This document shows positions 1 to 10,976 of a DNA stretch of 27,918 nt, piece after piece. This DNA is from Melampsora larici-populina 98AG31. Lineage: Eukaryota > Basidiomycota > Pucciniomycetes > Pucciniales > Melampsoraceae. The stretch lies in contig NW_006768775.1 in assembly GCF_000204055.1 (NCBI RefSeq), positions 659,252 to 687,169 of the forward strand. Reading direction: 5' to 3'. The position numbers and the translations under genes are program-made. Below the pieces are notes generated by a model, which saw only the letters and a list, made by a program, of their open reading frames with translations, did not search any database and was not told where the DNA came from. The stretch's first letter is position 1. Each line of letters begins with the position of its first letter.

Positions 1-611
1 AAATAATCCACCTGAGTCATCCAGTTATTTTTCACTTGATACACATTCTTGATTGATTGGGGGTTAATTTTTAATTATATTATTTCTTTCTTCATAACAC
101 CATTGAGTTTGGTTTCATATTTATTTTTGATCTCAAGGCTGTTTTGTGGTTAAAAGAAACTTTGTTACACCTTCTCTATTTCTCTCAGATCATTGTGCAA
201 ATGTAGTCAAGCAGGTAGCTTTCCATAGCATTGACCAAACTTGAAAAGTGTGGGGGGGCACAACCAATATGTTACCACTGAATAACAGCCAATCATGCAA
301 GCAAAGATTCACAGTTATACTCCAGGAGAAACATTTCTATGTTTTATCAACATATAACCTATTGAAAACTTCCAAGGGCTGAACTAATCATAACACTAAA
401 GGCTCAACCGTGTTTCTCGGCAAAACTGGATTAAACCCTTAAGCCCTGCATTTTTTTGGCCAAAACTACCTAACCTTAGGTCCCCGTGCAACAACAACTC
501 CAGATCAAGATGATTGCAGAAAGCTGCCACAATCCTCAACCACCCTCGAGTCTACCCCTTGATCACCATCTTGACTCCTGCCCATCATTTCGCATCTTGG
601 AATCATCATGA
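1..611. other. Intergenic, no gene seen
   Basis: AT-rich sequence with no reading frame that looks protein-coding and no recognisable RNA gene. A short phrase around 426-450 (ctggattaaacccttaa) recurs with small changes near 13349, so part of it may be an old dispersed repeat. The 480-611 stretch is more GC-rich and could be the eroded upstream part of the pseudogene that follows. Confidence 0.5.
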
Positions 612-1208
612 ATCATCATCATCATACAGTCATTCTCGCCTGATCAAATCTGTTTCTCCATTGCCAAACGAAACAAAACTCATCTAGATGAATATCTACC
701 TGATCCAATCCTTTCTAGACCTCTAGGACTTTGGAGGTTATGTAATCCACCTTCCCAACCCTCGATCCCAACTCTTGACCTCCAAGATTTCTCAAGCCCC
801 AATTAAACCTGAATCAGATCAAATCAATCCAAATGAAGCTCTCTTAACTGATACAGAAAACTATTCAGTCATTGAACCACAAAAAGATGATGGTATTTGG
901 TTATACATCACGTCTGATGAATCTTAAGCTAATCAGGGAGTTTCAGATGCACAAACCACGGTTTCAGTAATCGGTGGCAAGCCTTGGTTAGATCAAATGG
1001 ATTGAATGAATTATATCAACAAACTGATCCTAAATATCAAGAATGTCCAATCACCACTCTTCAATCTCCAGTAACCGATGCTTTGGCTCAGAAGGCTTCC
1101 AGTAGTAACGGTGTTGGTTTCATCTCTTGATTGAAAAGAGTTACTGGATCAGTTGGTACTAATGATCAAACCAAGTTTTCAAACCAGGTATTGTTTGAGG
1201 TTTGGTAG
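612..1208 (+). pseudogene. Decayed protein-coding gene, family not recognised
   Basis: Three consecutive reading frames each give amino-acid-like sequence and together look like one broken protein. The first is open from 612 to a TAA at 804. The second overlaps it from about 781, is stopped by TAA at 925 and runs on to TGA at 1003. The third starts near 999, has a TGA at 1128 and reads on to TAG at 1206. Recognisable pieces include DEYLPDP, LWRLCNPPSQP, IWLYITSDES, GGKPWLDQ and ITTLQSPVTDALAQKASSS. I cannot name the family. Two frame changes plus internal stops argue against a working gene. It could be the 5' part of the decayed USP gene downstream, but no USP motif is visible in it. Confidence 0.5.
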
Positions 1209-2270
<1,062 letters not shown>

Positions 2271-3909
2271 ATCACTTTTGACTGTATTGATTGTGGGTTT
2301 CCGTCCTTTGGCTCAATCCAATCATATACATGTTTTGATTGATAGGATCTGAAGAGCATATCCGGATCATCTTCAATTTTGTTACAATCTTTCACAGTGA
2401 CTGATTCATCCACTGTACTGTTCAAATCACAGGCCTTTCCAACACTGTACCAGAGGTGGTTATTTGGTACCCTTATCGGCAAGTGACCCCAATTCATAGA
2501 AATTGTATCACACCATTTTTAATGAAGCCGGTTGCCGAGTCGCCACTTAGTACCTCTCTGCCCTTGATGGACAACTTACATGTCATCAGACATCCATTTT
2601 GGACCAATTTTGGATCAAAGATCCATTTATAGATTGATTTACCTGATTGAATTGGATTTTTGGGAAGAGCTTTTCTAGAATCAACTCATCCATCCCCATG
2701 TACCACATGACAAGCACAAATAGCTTAGAAGCTTTATCATTAGACTATGTAGATAGTCATCACCAGCTCGATTTCGATTCTAGACCTTATTTGCAAATAA
2801 TCATACATATCATCCGCCGAGTTGAATATGAGCAACATAGAACAACATGCGTGAAGTGCTCAAACTCTTGAACCATACGAATTTTGATCAAATCTCTCTT
2901 TGTTATGCAGAGCTCAGTCTCAAAGTTTACTAAGGATCTTGGGTACGGGTTTTTTCAAAGCTCTCTGCATTTTTATTTTATACAACTTTGTTTACTAAAC
3001 TCAACAAATCATTTTAGATGAATTGCGCCAAACATCAAGGTCATGCATAAGTGAATTTGAAACAAATCTTCACATTCAAACCTACATGCTTTAATCTCAT
3101 TTCCTTGCCTTTTGCTATATTGGAACCAGTAATCTGCTACAAATCAATCAAACTGCCCCTTTTGCAACCTTTCAAATCAAAGCAAACCATGCCTCAATCA
3201 AAACAAAGTTGGGTTGCTTTTACTCAGAAGAATCAATATCTATTCATTGTAAATCACAGCGGCTTCTAAACTCAAACAACATCTGTCTGTGTCATTGCTG
3301 AGACTTTACCAACATCACTTGAACTGTCTTCAACAATCAATCTTCTACCAAGATGTAAATCTAAAATCATTTCAGTGATATAACATCAGTGAAGGCTCGA
3401 TAAAAGAATACAACTGTACTTGGACAAGACCATATGAGAAGAAAATCATCAATTGCGCTTGGAATTTATTATTGCATTATTCAGGATCAATGAAAATGGG
3501 ATTGAATACATAATCCATCAATTCATCAAATCACAATAAAATGAACCTAACCTACACTTGGTTGAGACTTATCTAATTTGCTATAATAGTGATTTTTCTC
3601 ATCTTTGTCATGTCAGTCATTGCTTCAATCTTTCTTGAAAATGGTGGACTTGATTTTCAAAAAGGCTATTTCTGATGTTATCATGTTCTAAAAATCTTGG
3701 GCACTGTCATCAAACAATTGAATGATGGAGTAAGAATAATAACTGCTCAATTTCATCTAGCTAATCTGAAAATACAGTCAATCTCACAAATCTCAACAAT
3801 AATTCCAAGCAAAAGTTGAATTCTGCGGGCAAACCCTGGTGAAACTTTCTGAAAATGAGTGTAAATGAAGTTAAACCTGCAATTGATTTAAAAATTTCAA
3901 AATTTTAAA
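2271..3909. other. Intergenic, no supported gene
   Basis: No conserved domain or RNA gene was recognised. Weakly coding-like phrases around 2400-2570 on the + strand might continue the USP remnant, and short open frames at 2647-2871 and 3051-3269 are unremarkable. Part of 3000-3900 could be eroded upstream exons of the helicase remnant, since the next recognisable block begins in the middle of that protein family. Confidence 0.4.
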
Positions 3910-4470
3910 TTAGAATTAAGCACTTATCAAGAACAAGGCTTGAATTGGTTATTAAATATGGAAACTTGTTTTGAACAAACGAATTCTATACATCCACTTT
4001 GGAATCAGTTTAGTGATCTTCTTTGTAACTTTTTTCTACTGTGTTGAGTTTTTTCCTTTCTAAAGATATATTTTTCCAAAGGAAGAATGTATCACTGAAT
4101 CTTATGAACCACTTGAACCATTTTGTAAGCTTGATCTTTTCTTTTTGTTCTTTGTGATGATATTGGATACTAATCTTAAGTTGACCTGATTTATTTATTT
4201 ATTTCTTTAGAAAACAGTTTATAATCCATATACAGAATGTTTCACCCTACAATTTCCACATGGCGCATGTAAATCTGGAGGAGGAATTTTGGGGGATGAG
4301 ATAAGTTTTTTTACAACCTGACATATATGTTTGGTTGACTGATTTAATCCACATGGCTTTTGGTCTAGATGGGATTAGGAAGAACAATCCAAATGGTGTC
4401 ATTGATTTGTGCAGCTAGACCTGTCAACTGTGAGAAGTCCTGCAGAGCAGAACCGCCGTCGTATTGACAG
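3910..4470 (+). pseudogene. RAD5/HLTF-like SNF2 helicase remnant
   Basis: Three exon-like blocks give motifs of the RAD5/HLTF branch of SNF2 ATPases, which act in post-replication DNA repair and chromatin remodelling. From 3910 the frame reads LELSTYQEQGLNWLLN and then HPLWNQF, matching the family's L..YQ.QGL.W and HPLW blocks. After probable introns (4025-4065 uncertain; 4125-4210 clear) comes VYNPYTECFTLQFP followed by GGGILGDE. After a 68-bp intron (4301-4368, ending tctag) comes MGLGRTIQMVSLI. Together the last two form the GG-ILADEMGLGKT-type Walker A segment. Damage: the donor after GDE reads ATAAGT instead of GTAAGT, the Walker Lys is Arg, and TGA at 4465 ends the frame before a possible donor. 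Downstream helicase motifs were not found with confidence; TLIVNQLDDL near 4911 may be a trace of motif Ia. Confidence 0.75.
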
Positions 4471-5371
4471 GTATCCATAACAAATTCCTTACTACATATA
4501 TTATATATAAATAAAATACATAAGAAGAATATATATTTGAATTTAACTCTACACCTCTCTCACTTGAGTATCAAGCGTGTAAAAACAATGAATTTACATT
4601 GTGATCAATTAAGAACAAGATTGTAGAAATTAACTGAAAACATAGTTACCATCTCATCCCAACTAGCCAAGAAAGGATGAGGAATAAGAAACCCTGAAAT
4701 AGGCCAGATGAATTGAAGCAACAAACAACTAGCCCTTATCAAAACACTTAAAATTCAAGAAACTCAATTTTATTACTTCCTTTTTTGCATTGTAGTTAAA
4801 TGACATTGAATCATTTCCAATGAAGCACATACCATTAATGATTGAAATGCAAGAACTACTCAAGTGTGCTGTGAATTAAAGTTGCTAGATGTTGGTGGCT
4901 GACAGGTACACTAATTGTGAATCAACTGGATGACTTGGCTTCTCTGTTAAATTTTGTTAAATTATGTTTTAGTCTCCTACCTAGATAGAAAGATATTTCA
5001 TTTCTGAATTGCATGTTTGGGAAGGATCATTTAGTTGGATCCTTGGGGTGATTTTTTTCCAATTGTTTGTGGTGATACCCTTTAGTAAAGGTGACCAAAA
5101 GGTATATCAGCCTTATTTGTCTTTGTGTCTTCACAGCAGTGTGTTAAACTTGTGAGTAAACATTAGCTGAAACCCTCCATGATGTTTGTTTCATGACAAT
5201 TGGCGGTAGAAGTAGTCCAAGTGATAATGAAGAGTACAGTACCAAGCAGAGAAAAATCAATGAAAGACAAAGAAAGTGAATTGAAGATTGGAGGTTTACC
5301 ACCCAAATCAATTAGGATCAAATCATTAAAGATGAATGAAAAATAATATAATCAGGAATGCAGAAAGCTAA
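4471..5371. other. Intergenic, no supported gene
   Basis: AT-rich sequence with no convincing open frame. It may contain eroded downstream pieces of the helicase remnant (for example TLIVNQLDDL at about 4911-4940), but this is too short to call. The Ty3/gypsy element begins immediately after it. Confidence 0.35.
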
Positions 5372-5376
5372 GATAT
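5372..5376. repeat. Target site duplication GATAT, left copy
   Basis: GATAT directly before the 5' LTR matches GATAT directly after the 3' LTR. A 5-bp duplication is the usual length for Ty3/gypsy integrases and shows both ends of this insertion are intact. Confidence 0.95.
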
Positions 5377-5714
5377 TGTAAGGGTTACATAGAGACGGAA
5401 GTACAGAAGTCATGGGAGTAGACAGGTACACAGGATAGTAGTCATCACTTCGCCCTAGCTCCAGAAGATCTCTTCTTCACCGAATACTCTTTGGACGGAG
5501 CTAGGTGAGCGTTACCATATTTCACTACCTTTCATCCTTGTCTTTTCATTATCATTGGTGCTAGAACTGTTGTCTGATTGTCTTGACCGAATACCCTTCG
5601 GACGGAGCTAGATTTGTGTCTTTTAAGGAATACATAGCTGGGTTTTAGATTACGTCGTCGAGTCAAAGACTCCTGATCCACCTTTAGTGAAGACTTCCGT
5701 CGAGGAGTCTTACA
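5377..5714 (+). repeat. 5' LTR of the Ty3/gypsy element
   Basis: A 338-bp repeat with TG...CA ends and a 6-bp terminal inverted repeat (TGTAAG/CTTACA). It contains a 26-bp motif twice (5479-5504 and 5586-5611) that carries a CCGAA-loop-TTCGG hairpin. The first copy lies in a possible three-way junction: CTAGCTCC (5455-5462) pairs with GGAGCTAG (5497-5504) around AGAAGA/TCTTCT and the CCGAA hairpin. Near the 3' end, GAGTC-AAA-GACTC (5660-5672) and GACTCCT/AGGAGTC (5668-5674 / 5703-5709) are alternative pairings. The promoter and R/U5 boundaries cannot be placed by eye. Confidence 0.95.
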
Positions 5715-5838
5715 CTTTTTTAATCTATCACCTCTTGTCTGTCAACCTAGAAGATTGAATTACCACCGAAACCTTTTTTTTCTTGCACCAAAACCTTATC
5801 TTGAAAATCCTTGACACCAGACACCCGTGCGATACTTG
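5715..5838 (+). other. Leader between 5' LTR and gag
   Basis: The 124-bp leader starts CTTTTTTAATCTATCACC. An ordinary primer binding site would start with TGG complementary to a tRNA CCA end, and none is present within the first bases. Priming may use an internal tRNA segment or self-priming as known for Tf1-type elements, but I found only a 6-bp match (TCACCT with AGGTGA of the LTR), which is not convincing support. Confidence 0.5.
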
Positions 5839-6414
5839 ATGGGATTCAATCTACCATTGAACTTCATCAGTGACCCAGAATCCTTCTTACGTCGCCAGAG
5901 ACAAGAAAAGACATCTGTTGAAAGCCCATCGCCGCCAGCTCCGCCACGATATAACTATAAGCCCGAAGCCACCGTTGACACGCCCGAGAGCAACTATACG
6001 CTGCAAGCAAGCTCAACCTTGACACAATTTGCCACTTCGACACCTGCTGACCTACTTGATCCAGACGAACCGACTATCACCAAGGATACAAAAATCATTC
6101 GACAATTCTTTAACTCAAAACTCGCCCAGGACACACCACACCCTCCAGGTAGTTTCGTTTTTACCCCGACAGAAGGTTCGTCAAAAGACAAAGGGAAACG
6201 CATGGAGTCCCGCGACCAGGAAGACAAAGACGCGACGATTGCGAGGTTGGAGGCAGAAGTAGCAGCCTTGAAGACGGACAGAGATCGTATCAGAGCTCTG
6301 GAAGCCTCAATGTCTCAATTTCTTTTGTCACAACAATCCGCGAACACCTCGGCTCCGGCAGCAATGGGATCCGAAGGCACGGCACGAGTGGATAACAACT
6401 TCAGTCAGTATTGA
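5839..6414 (+). CDS. gag: Gag N-terminal open reading frame
   Basis: The first ATG of this frame is at 5839; the frame is open from the GTG at 5827, but GTG is not expected to start a nuclear gene. It gives 191 residues ending at a TGA (6412-6414). The sequence is low complexity and proline/serine/threonine-rich at the N terminus, then has a charged heptad-like segment (IARLEAEVAALKTDRDRIRA) that looks like a coiled coil, as often found ahead of the capsid domain in fungal Ty3/gypsy Gag. The capsid domain itself lies downstream in another frame. After the TGA the same frame stays open and proline-rich up to 6757, so this stop probably interrupts a longer Gag. It overlaps the next frame by 4 bases. 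Confidence 0.75.
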   Translation: MGFNLPLNFISDPESFLRRQRQEKTSVESPSPPAPPRYNYKPEATVDTPESNYTLQASSTLTQFATSTPADLLDPDEPTITKDTKIIRQFFNSKLAQDTPHPPGSFVFTPTEGSSKDKGKRMESRDQEDKDATIARLEAEVAALKTDRDRIRALEASMSQFLLSQQSANTSAPAAMGSEGTARVDNNFSQY

Positions 6415-9400
6415 TCACCCGGTACTCCAACTCCACCTGGTCCTCGGAACATGTCAGGCAATCTAGCGGCCATCCCAGAAAATTCTACGTTACCAGCCCC
6501 CCTGGAATCCATACCCCGGCCCACTCAACTCATCCGGCAGACTCAGCGACATCAGCAAACCTGTTCGAACCCAGCCCCGGCTGGCGAGAACGCGAACCGA
6601 CAACAAGTCCAGGCACGACAGGTCGAGTCTCTTTCGCGCAAGCAATACAACCAGCTCTGCAACTGGGAAGGCAAAGTCTCTTTGACCAAACCGAGACAAC
6701 AGCTATCGAAAAACCCGTACGAGCATGCGACATTAAACTGTCAGAAGCGCCGAAATTAACCGGACCTGTTGAAGACCCTTCCGCGCTGTTCAACTGGCGT
6801 CGTTTAGTCGAGCAATTCTTTCGACTCAAGCGACTCGATGATATCCAGGAACGACTGATCATCCTGGGATCCATCGTAGTTGAACCAAGGGCAGGGAATT
6901 GGCTTCGTCGATCAGAAGACGCATTAGTTGGTTTATCATGGAGCGAAGTCATGCATGCCATGGCGACAGCTACGTTACCAACAGGCTGGTTGGAATACTC
7001 GGAAAAGGCAATACGTCAATTGAAAATGAGAGGCAATGAGGACTTCAAGACGTACGCCAATCGGGCAAGAGACCTTTACACGCTAATCGAAGTGGAGAGC
7101 TCAATCGAATTGAAGAACTTAGCAGAATATGTTGTTTGGGGCGCTCCAGAAGTGTTTCAACGCTGGGTAACGGATAGACGTCTACTCAAAGTATCCCCGT
7201 TCAAATGGCTAGAATTTGTTGCGACCGGCTCAGACATTTGGTTATTATTACAGTCAAGTAACATGATCACTAAATCCACGGCACAAGTTAATCAACCTAC
7301 GTACCAAGCACCAGCCGGCCGAACTAACTACCAGAGGAATAACGGGAATACCAACGACCGTCAAACCCCAGAAGAGCGTGCGGATTACGCCTGGCATTTT
7401 CACCAATACCTCCGACACCGTGGGATCTGCTCAGCCTGTAGAACTGAATGTGGCAATCCAAATTGCAAAGGGCCGATCAAGGGGGGCTATATAGCCTTAC
7501 CACCCCTGAGCGTTTTTGACCCAGGACCTAGGCCGCGTGGCCGCTCGAACCCACCGGCAAACACCGTCACCAGACCTAATCCTACGGCTGGAGCTCCCAC
7601 GCAACGACCGGCAGGAAGACCAACCGCGCCAGTCCCGGTCAGAGCCATCAGTCAAGAAGTTTCCTTTAGTCAAGCACCAGACTTATTTGCCAACGAGTTA
7701 GAACGTTACGAAGAGGCGGATCGCATCTTGGTGGCGCATTTGAAGGAAGAAGAGGAGGCAGGGTGCGTTGACAACAAGAAAAAAACTAAGTCAATCATCC
7801 TGGAGCTAGTCATTAACGGTTGTCCTCTGCGCGCTTTAATTGATTCAGCAGCGGAAACCAACCTCATGTCGGAACCAACAGCCAAGAAGGCGAAAATCCC
7901 GCTTAGACCTCTCGTATCACCAATTGAGGTGAGTTTGGCAATCTCGACTGCCTCCGCCCCGCACGTAATCAAGGATTTCTGCTTTGCTAATGTTAGCTCA
8001 GTAGATCCGAAATTGCGTTTTGGATCCACCTTCTTCAAGATCGCACCATTGGGGACAAACTATGATGTCATCTTGGGTACACCCTTCCTGGAAAAGTTTC
8101 ATTTGGATGTCTCACTTAGAAATCGCACTGTCACGCATGTACCTACTAAGACCATCCTTATTGAGAAAGTTCTGCAAGATGAAATCACAGAATCAATGAA
8201 GAAATCTATGGTATCATGTGTAATCCAAAACCTTGAAAGGATGCAGGCCAACCGTGATTTGACAGCGAGGGAGGAGCGCGTTTTGAATGAGTTTTCGGGG
8301 TTGTTTCCAGAAGAATTGCCTGCTGTCGTTGATGATGAGCAAGACGATTTCATACCGCCTGAAGGGCAAAACACCGCATCAAAAGTCAGACATCGGATTG
8401 TATTGACGGACCCCAATGTTGTCATTAATGAAAAGCAATACAATTACCCGCAGAAGTACCTGCCTGCGTGGGGAAAACTTATTGACCAGCATCTGAAAGC
8501 AGGACGCATTAGGAAATCGACAAGCCAATATGCCTCTCCCTCGATGATCATCCCCAAGAAAGATCCAAACGCGCTACCACGATGGGTATGCGACTATCGG
8601 ACACTCAATAAGTACACTGTCAAAGACAGAAGCCCATTGCCAAATGTAGACGAGGCAGTCCGACTCGTCAGCACAGGAAGTGTGTTCTCAATAATCGACC
8701 AAATTAATTCATTCTTTCAAACACGAATGAGGGAGGAAGACATTCCACTCACAGCCGTAAAGACACCATTTGGTCTGTTTGAATGGACGGTTATGGCGAT
8801 GGGACTAACTAATGGACCGGCTACTCATCAAAGCAGAGTTGAGGAAGCATTAGGTGACATCATAGGTACTTACTGCGTTGTATACATTGATGATGTGGTT
8901 GTTTTTTCAAAATCGGTAGAAGAGCACGAACTTCACGTCAGAGAAGTCTTGAAGCGGCTGAAGGCAGCAAACCTGTACTGTTCTCCATCAAAAAGTAAAC
9001 TTTTTCGTACATCAATAAATTTCTTAGGACACGAAATCAGCGCAGATGGAGTGTGCCCAGACAATGCCAAAGTTGAAAAGATTTCAAAATGGAAGACACC
9101 GGGATCTCAAAAACAACTACTGAAATTTCTAGGCACCGTGCAGTTCCTCAAGAAATTCATCGACGGATTAGCACATTATGTAGGAACATTGTCTCCACTG
9201 ACAAGCAGCAAGAGAAAGAATGAGCCGTTCTCCTGGGGCAAGAAGGAAGATGAAGCTTTTGAGAATATCAAGAAAATTATCACGACACTGCCAGTATTAC
9301 GACAAGTTGACTACGACTCGGGCGAACCAATTTGGCTGTTCACAGATGCAAGTGGCCACGGACTCGGCGCTGCATTATTCCAAGGTGAAAGATGGGATCG

Positions 9401-10454
9401 GTCTTCACCTATAGCGTACGAGAGCCGCACAATGACACCGGCAGAACGAAACTACCCAGTTCACGAGCAAGAATTATTGGCGGTAATCAACGCCTTGCAA
9501 AAATGGAAACTCCTCCTCCTAGGTCTGAAGGTTGACGTGATGTCCAATCATCATTCTTTGACACATCTTTTAACTCAGAGAAACATGAGCCGACGTCAAG
9601 CCCGTTGGTTGGAGACACTATCGCAATTCGACTTGAAATTCAACTACATCAAGGGCGAAGAGAACACTGTAGCAGACGCTCTTTCAAGACGAGAAGAAGT
9701 CGCAACATGCCAGGTGTCAGCCGAGTTTGACAAAGAAACCATCCAACTAATTCGGAACGGATACTCTAGTGACCCATTTTGCATGAAGGTTCAAAAAACA
9801 CTGCCTCTGCGAGAAGGAACAGAGTGGAAGAGCGGTCTAATCTACGTCGACGGTCGACTGTTGATTCCAGAGACGGGCAACCTACGTCAACGATTGATGC
9901 AGCAAGCACATGCAGCATTAGGCCACCTGGGCACCTTGAAGACACTGACCCAACTGCGAGAACAGTTCTTTTGGCCAGAAATGTCGACACACGTCAAATC
10001 CTTTGTCAGTTCTTGCGACAGCTGTCAAAAACTGAAAGCAAGGACAACATTGACGTCGGGAAGGCTTCAAGCTACAGAGGTCCCACGACAACCAATGGAA
10101 GACATAGCACTTGACTTTATCGGACCATTTCCGAAAGTGCGTGGATATGACATGATCCTCTCTTGTACGTGTCGACTGACCGGATTCACCAGGGCAATAC
10201 CAACGTGCCAAACCGACTCGGCAGAGAGAACGGCTCAGCGTCTGTTCGGTGCCTGGCTAGCAATTTTCGGCGCACCTAAAACCATGATCGGTGACCGTGA
10301 CAAAGCATGGACGTCAAAATTCTGGCAGGAGTTGAACTTATTACTACACGTGAATGTCAATCTAACGACCTCTTACCATCCCCAAGCAGACGGCAGAAGC
10401 GAGAAGTCGAACAAAACAATTGTTCAAGTCTTGCGCCAACTGGTAGATAATTGA
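6411..10454 (+). CDS. pol: Gag-Pol polyprotein: capsid, protease, RT, RNase H, integrase (interrupted)
   Basis: A 1347-codon frame with no ATG at its start; it must follow gag by a -1 frame change or be broken there. Residue numbers count from 6411. Domains: capsid-like about 113-285; C-X2-C-X3-C-X4-C zinc-binding cluster at Cys340-352 in place of a CCHC knuckle; aspartic protease with ALIDSA (Asp478) and YDVILGTPF; reverse transcriptase about 682-880 with Asp763 in motif A and YIDD at 825-828; RNase H with FTDAS (Asp979), Glu1021, then SNHHSL where most relatives have TDH, so the catalytic Asp appears replaced by Asn1046; integrase zinc finger H-X4-H-X29-C-X2-C (1167-1205); integrase core Asp1235, Asp1295, Glu1331, a DD35E triad. 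An in-frame TGA at 10452 cuts the integrase C-terminal part off; reading resumes in the same frame. Confidence 0.93.
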   Translation: MITRYSNSTWSSEHVRQSSGHPRKFYVTSPPGIHTPAHSTHPADSATSANLFEPSPGWREREPTTSPGTTGRVSFAQAIQPALQLGRQSLFDQTETTAIEKPVRACDIKLSEAPKLTGPVEDPSALFNWRRLVEQFFRLKRLDDIQERLIILGSIVVEPRAGNWLRRSEDALVGLSWSEVMHAMATATLPTGWLEYSEKAIRQLKMRGNEDFKTYANRARDLYTLIEVESSIELKNLAEYVVWGAPEVFQRWVTDRRLLKVSPFKWLEFVATGSDIWLLLQSSNMITKSTAQVNQPTYQAPAGRTNYQRNNGNTNDRQTPEERADYAWHFHQYLRHRGICSACRTECGNPNCKGPIKGGYIALPPLSVFDPGPRPRGRSNPPANTVTRPNPTAGAPTQRPAGRPTAPVPVRAISQEVSFSQAPDLFANELERYEEADRILVAHLKEEEEAGCVDNKKKTKSIILELVINGCPLRALIDSAAETNLMSEPTAKKAKIPLRPLVSPIEVSLAISTASAPHVIKDFCFANVSSVDPKLRFGSTFFKIAPLGTNYDVILGTPFLEKFHLDVSLRNRTVTHVPTKTILIEKVLQDEITESMKKSMVSCVIQNLERMQANRDLTAREERVLNEFSGLFPEELPAVVDDEQDDFIPPEGQNTASKVRHRIVLTDPNVVINEKQYNYPQKYLPAWGKLIDQHLKAGRIRKSTSQYASPSMIIPKKDPNALPRWVCDYRTLNKYTVKDRSPLPNVDEAVRLVSTGSVFSIIDQINSFFQTRMREEDIPLTAVKTPFGLFEWTVMAMGLTNGPATHQSRVEEALGDIIGTYCVVYIDDVVVFSKSVEEHELHVREVLKRLKAANLYCSPSKSKLFRTSINFLGHEISADGVCPDNAKVEKISKWKTPGSQKQLLKFLGTVQFLKKFIDGLAHYVGTLSPLTSSKRKNEPFSWGKKEDEAFENIKKIITTLPVLRQVDYDSGEPIWLFTDASGHGLGAALFQGERWDRSSPIAYESRTMTPAERNYPVHEQELLAVINALQKWKLLLLGLKVDVMSNHHSLTHLLTQRNMSRRQARWLETLSQFDLKFNYIKGEENTVADALSRREEVATCQVSAEFDKETIQLIRNGYSSDPFCMKVQKTLPLREGTEWKSGLIYVDGRLLIPETGNLRQRLMQQAHAALGHLGTLKTLTQLREQFFWPEMSTHVKSFVSSCDSCQKLKARTTLTSGRLQATEVPRQPMEDIALDFIGPFPKVRGYDMILSCTCRLTGFTRAIPTCQTDSAERTAQRLFGAWLAIFGAPKTMIGDRDKAWTSKFWQELNLLLHVNVNLTTSYHPQADGRSEKSNKTIVQVLRQLVDN

Positions 10455-10976
10455 CACGGCCGATGGCTAGAAGCACTACCAGCGGTGGAGTACGCACTCA
10501 ACAGCGCTCTCAACGTCGCAACCGGGGTCTCACCGTTCGAATTCGTCTACGGCAGAAAACCGCGACTCTTCCCCGTTGCAGGCCGTCTAGACGAGGTGGG
10601 AGGTAATGTGGCCAAGTGGATCGCACACCGACAAGCAGCCTGGGCACAGTACCGCGACAAGCTGTGGACAAGCCGTATAAACCAAGCAGTCCACTACAAC
10701 AGCCGTCGACGTCAAGGCGACACCCTCTCAAACGGTGACTGGGTACTGATCGACAGCAAAGACAGGCAGCAGATTGTTGGAGGCACAGGCAGACCGACAT
10801 CAAAATTGAGACCTCGATACGATGGGCCATACAAAATCATCGAGTCACTTAATGGAGGACGCAACTTCAGACTAAGATTGAATGAAGAAGACAAGTCACA
10901 CAATGTGTTCCATCTATCGAAACTCAAGAAATATCGTTGGAGGGAGGAAGAGCAAGGCTCAGAGGGCCAAAAGTAA
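10455..10976 (+). pseudogene. Integrase C-terminal part with GPY/F module, cut off by TGA
   Basis: This continues the Pol frame directly after the TGA at 10452-10454 with no frame change, so it is the missing integrase tail. It begins with the post-core helix region (YALNSALN..GVSPFEFVYGR, the usual N...TG.SPF...YG block) and contains RPRYDGPYKI, the GPY/F module (GPY at 10824-10832), then FHLSKLKKY, the typical C-terminal block. The frame ends at TAA 10974. No chromodomain follows, although many fungal Ty3/gypsy elements have one. The first ATG is at 10485, but separate initiation there is not expected. A CGA codon changed to TGA would explain the break; this is inference. Confidence 0.9.

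Noticed and set aside
6490..10830. Minus-strand open frames within gag-pol
   Set aside because: Shadows of the Pol coding strand with no domain.
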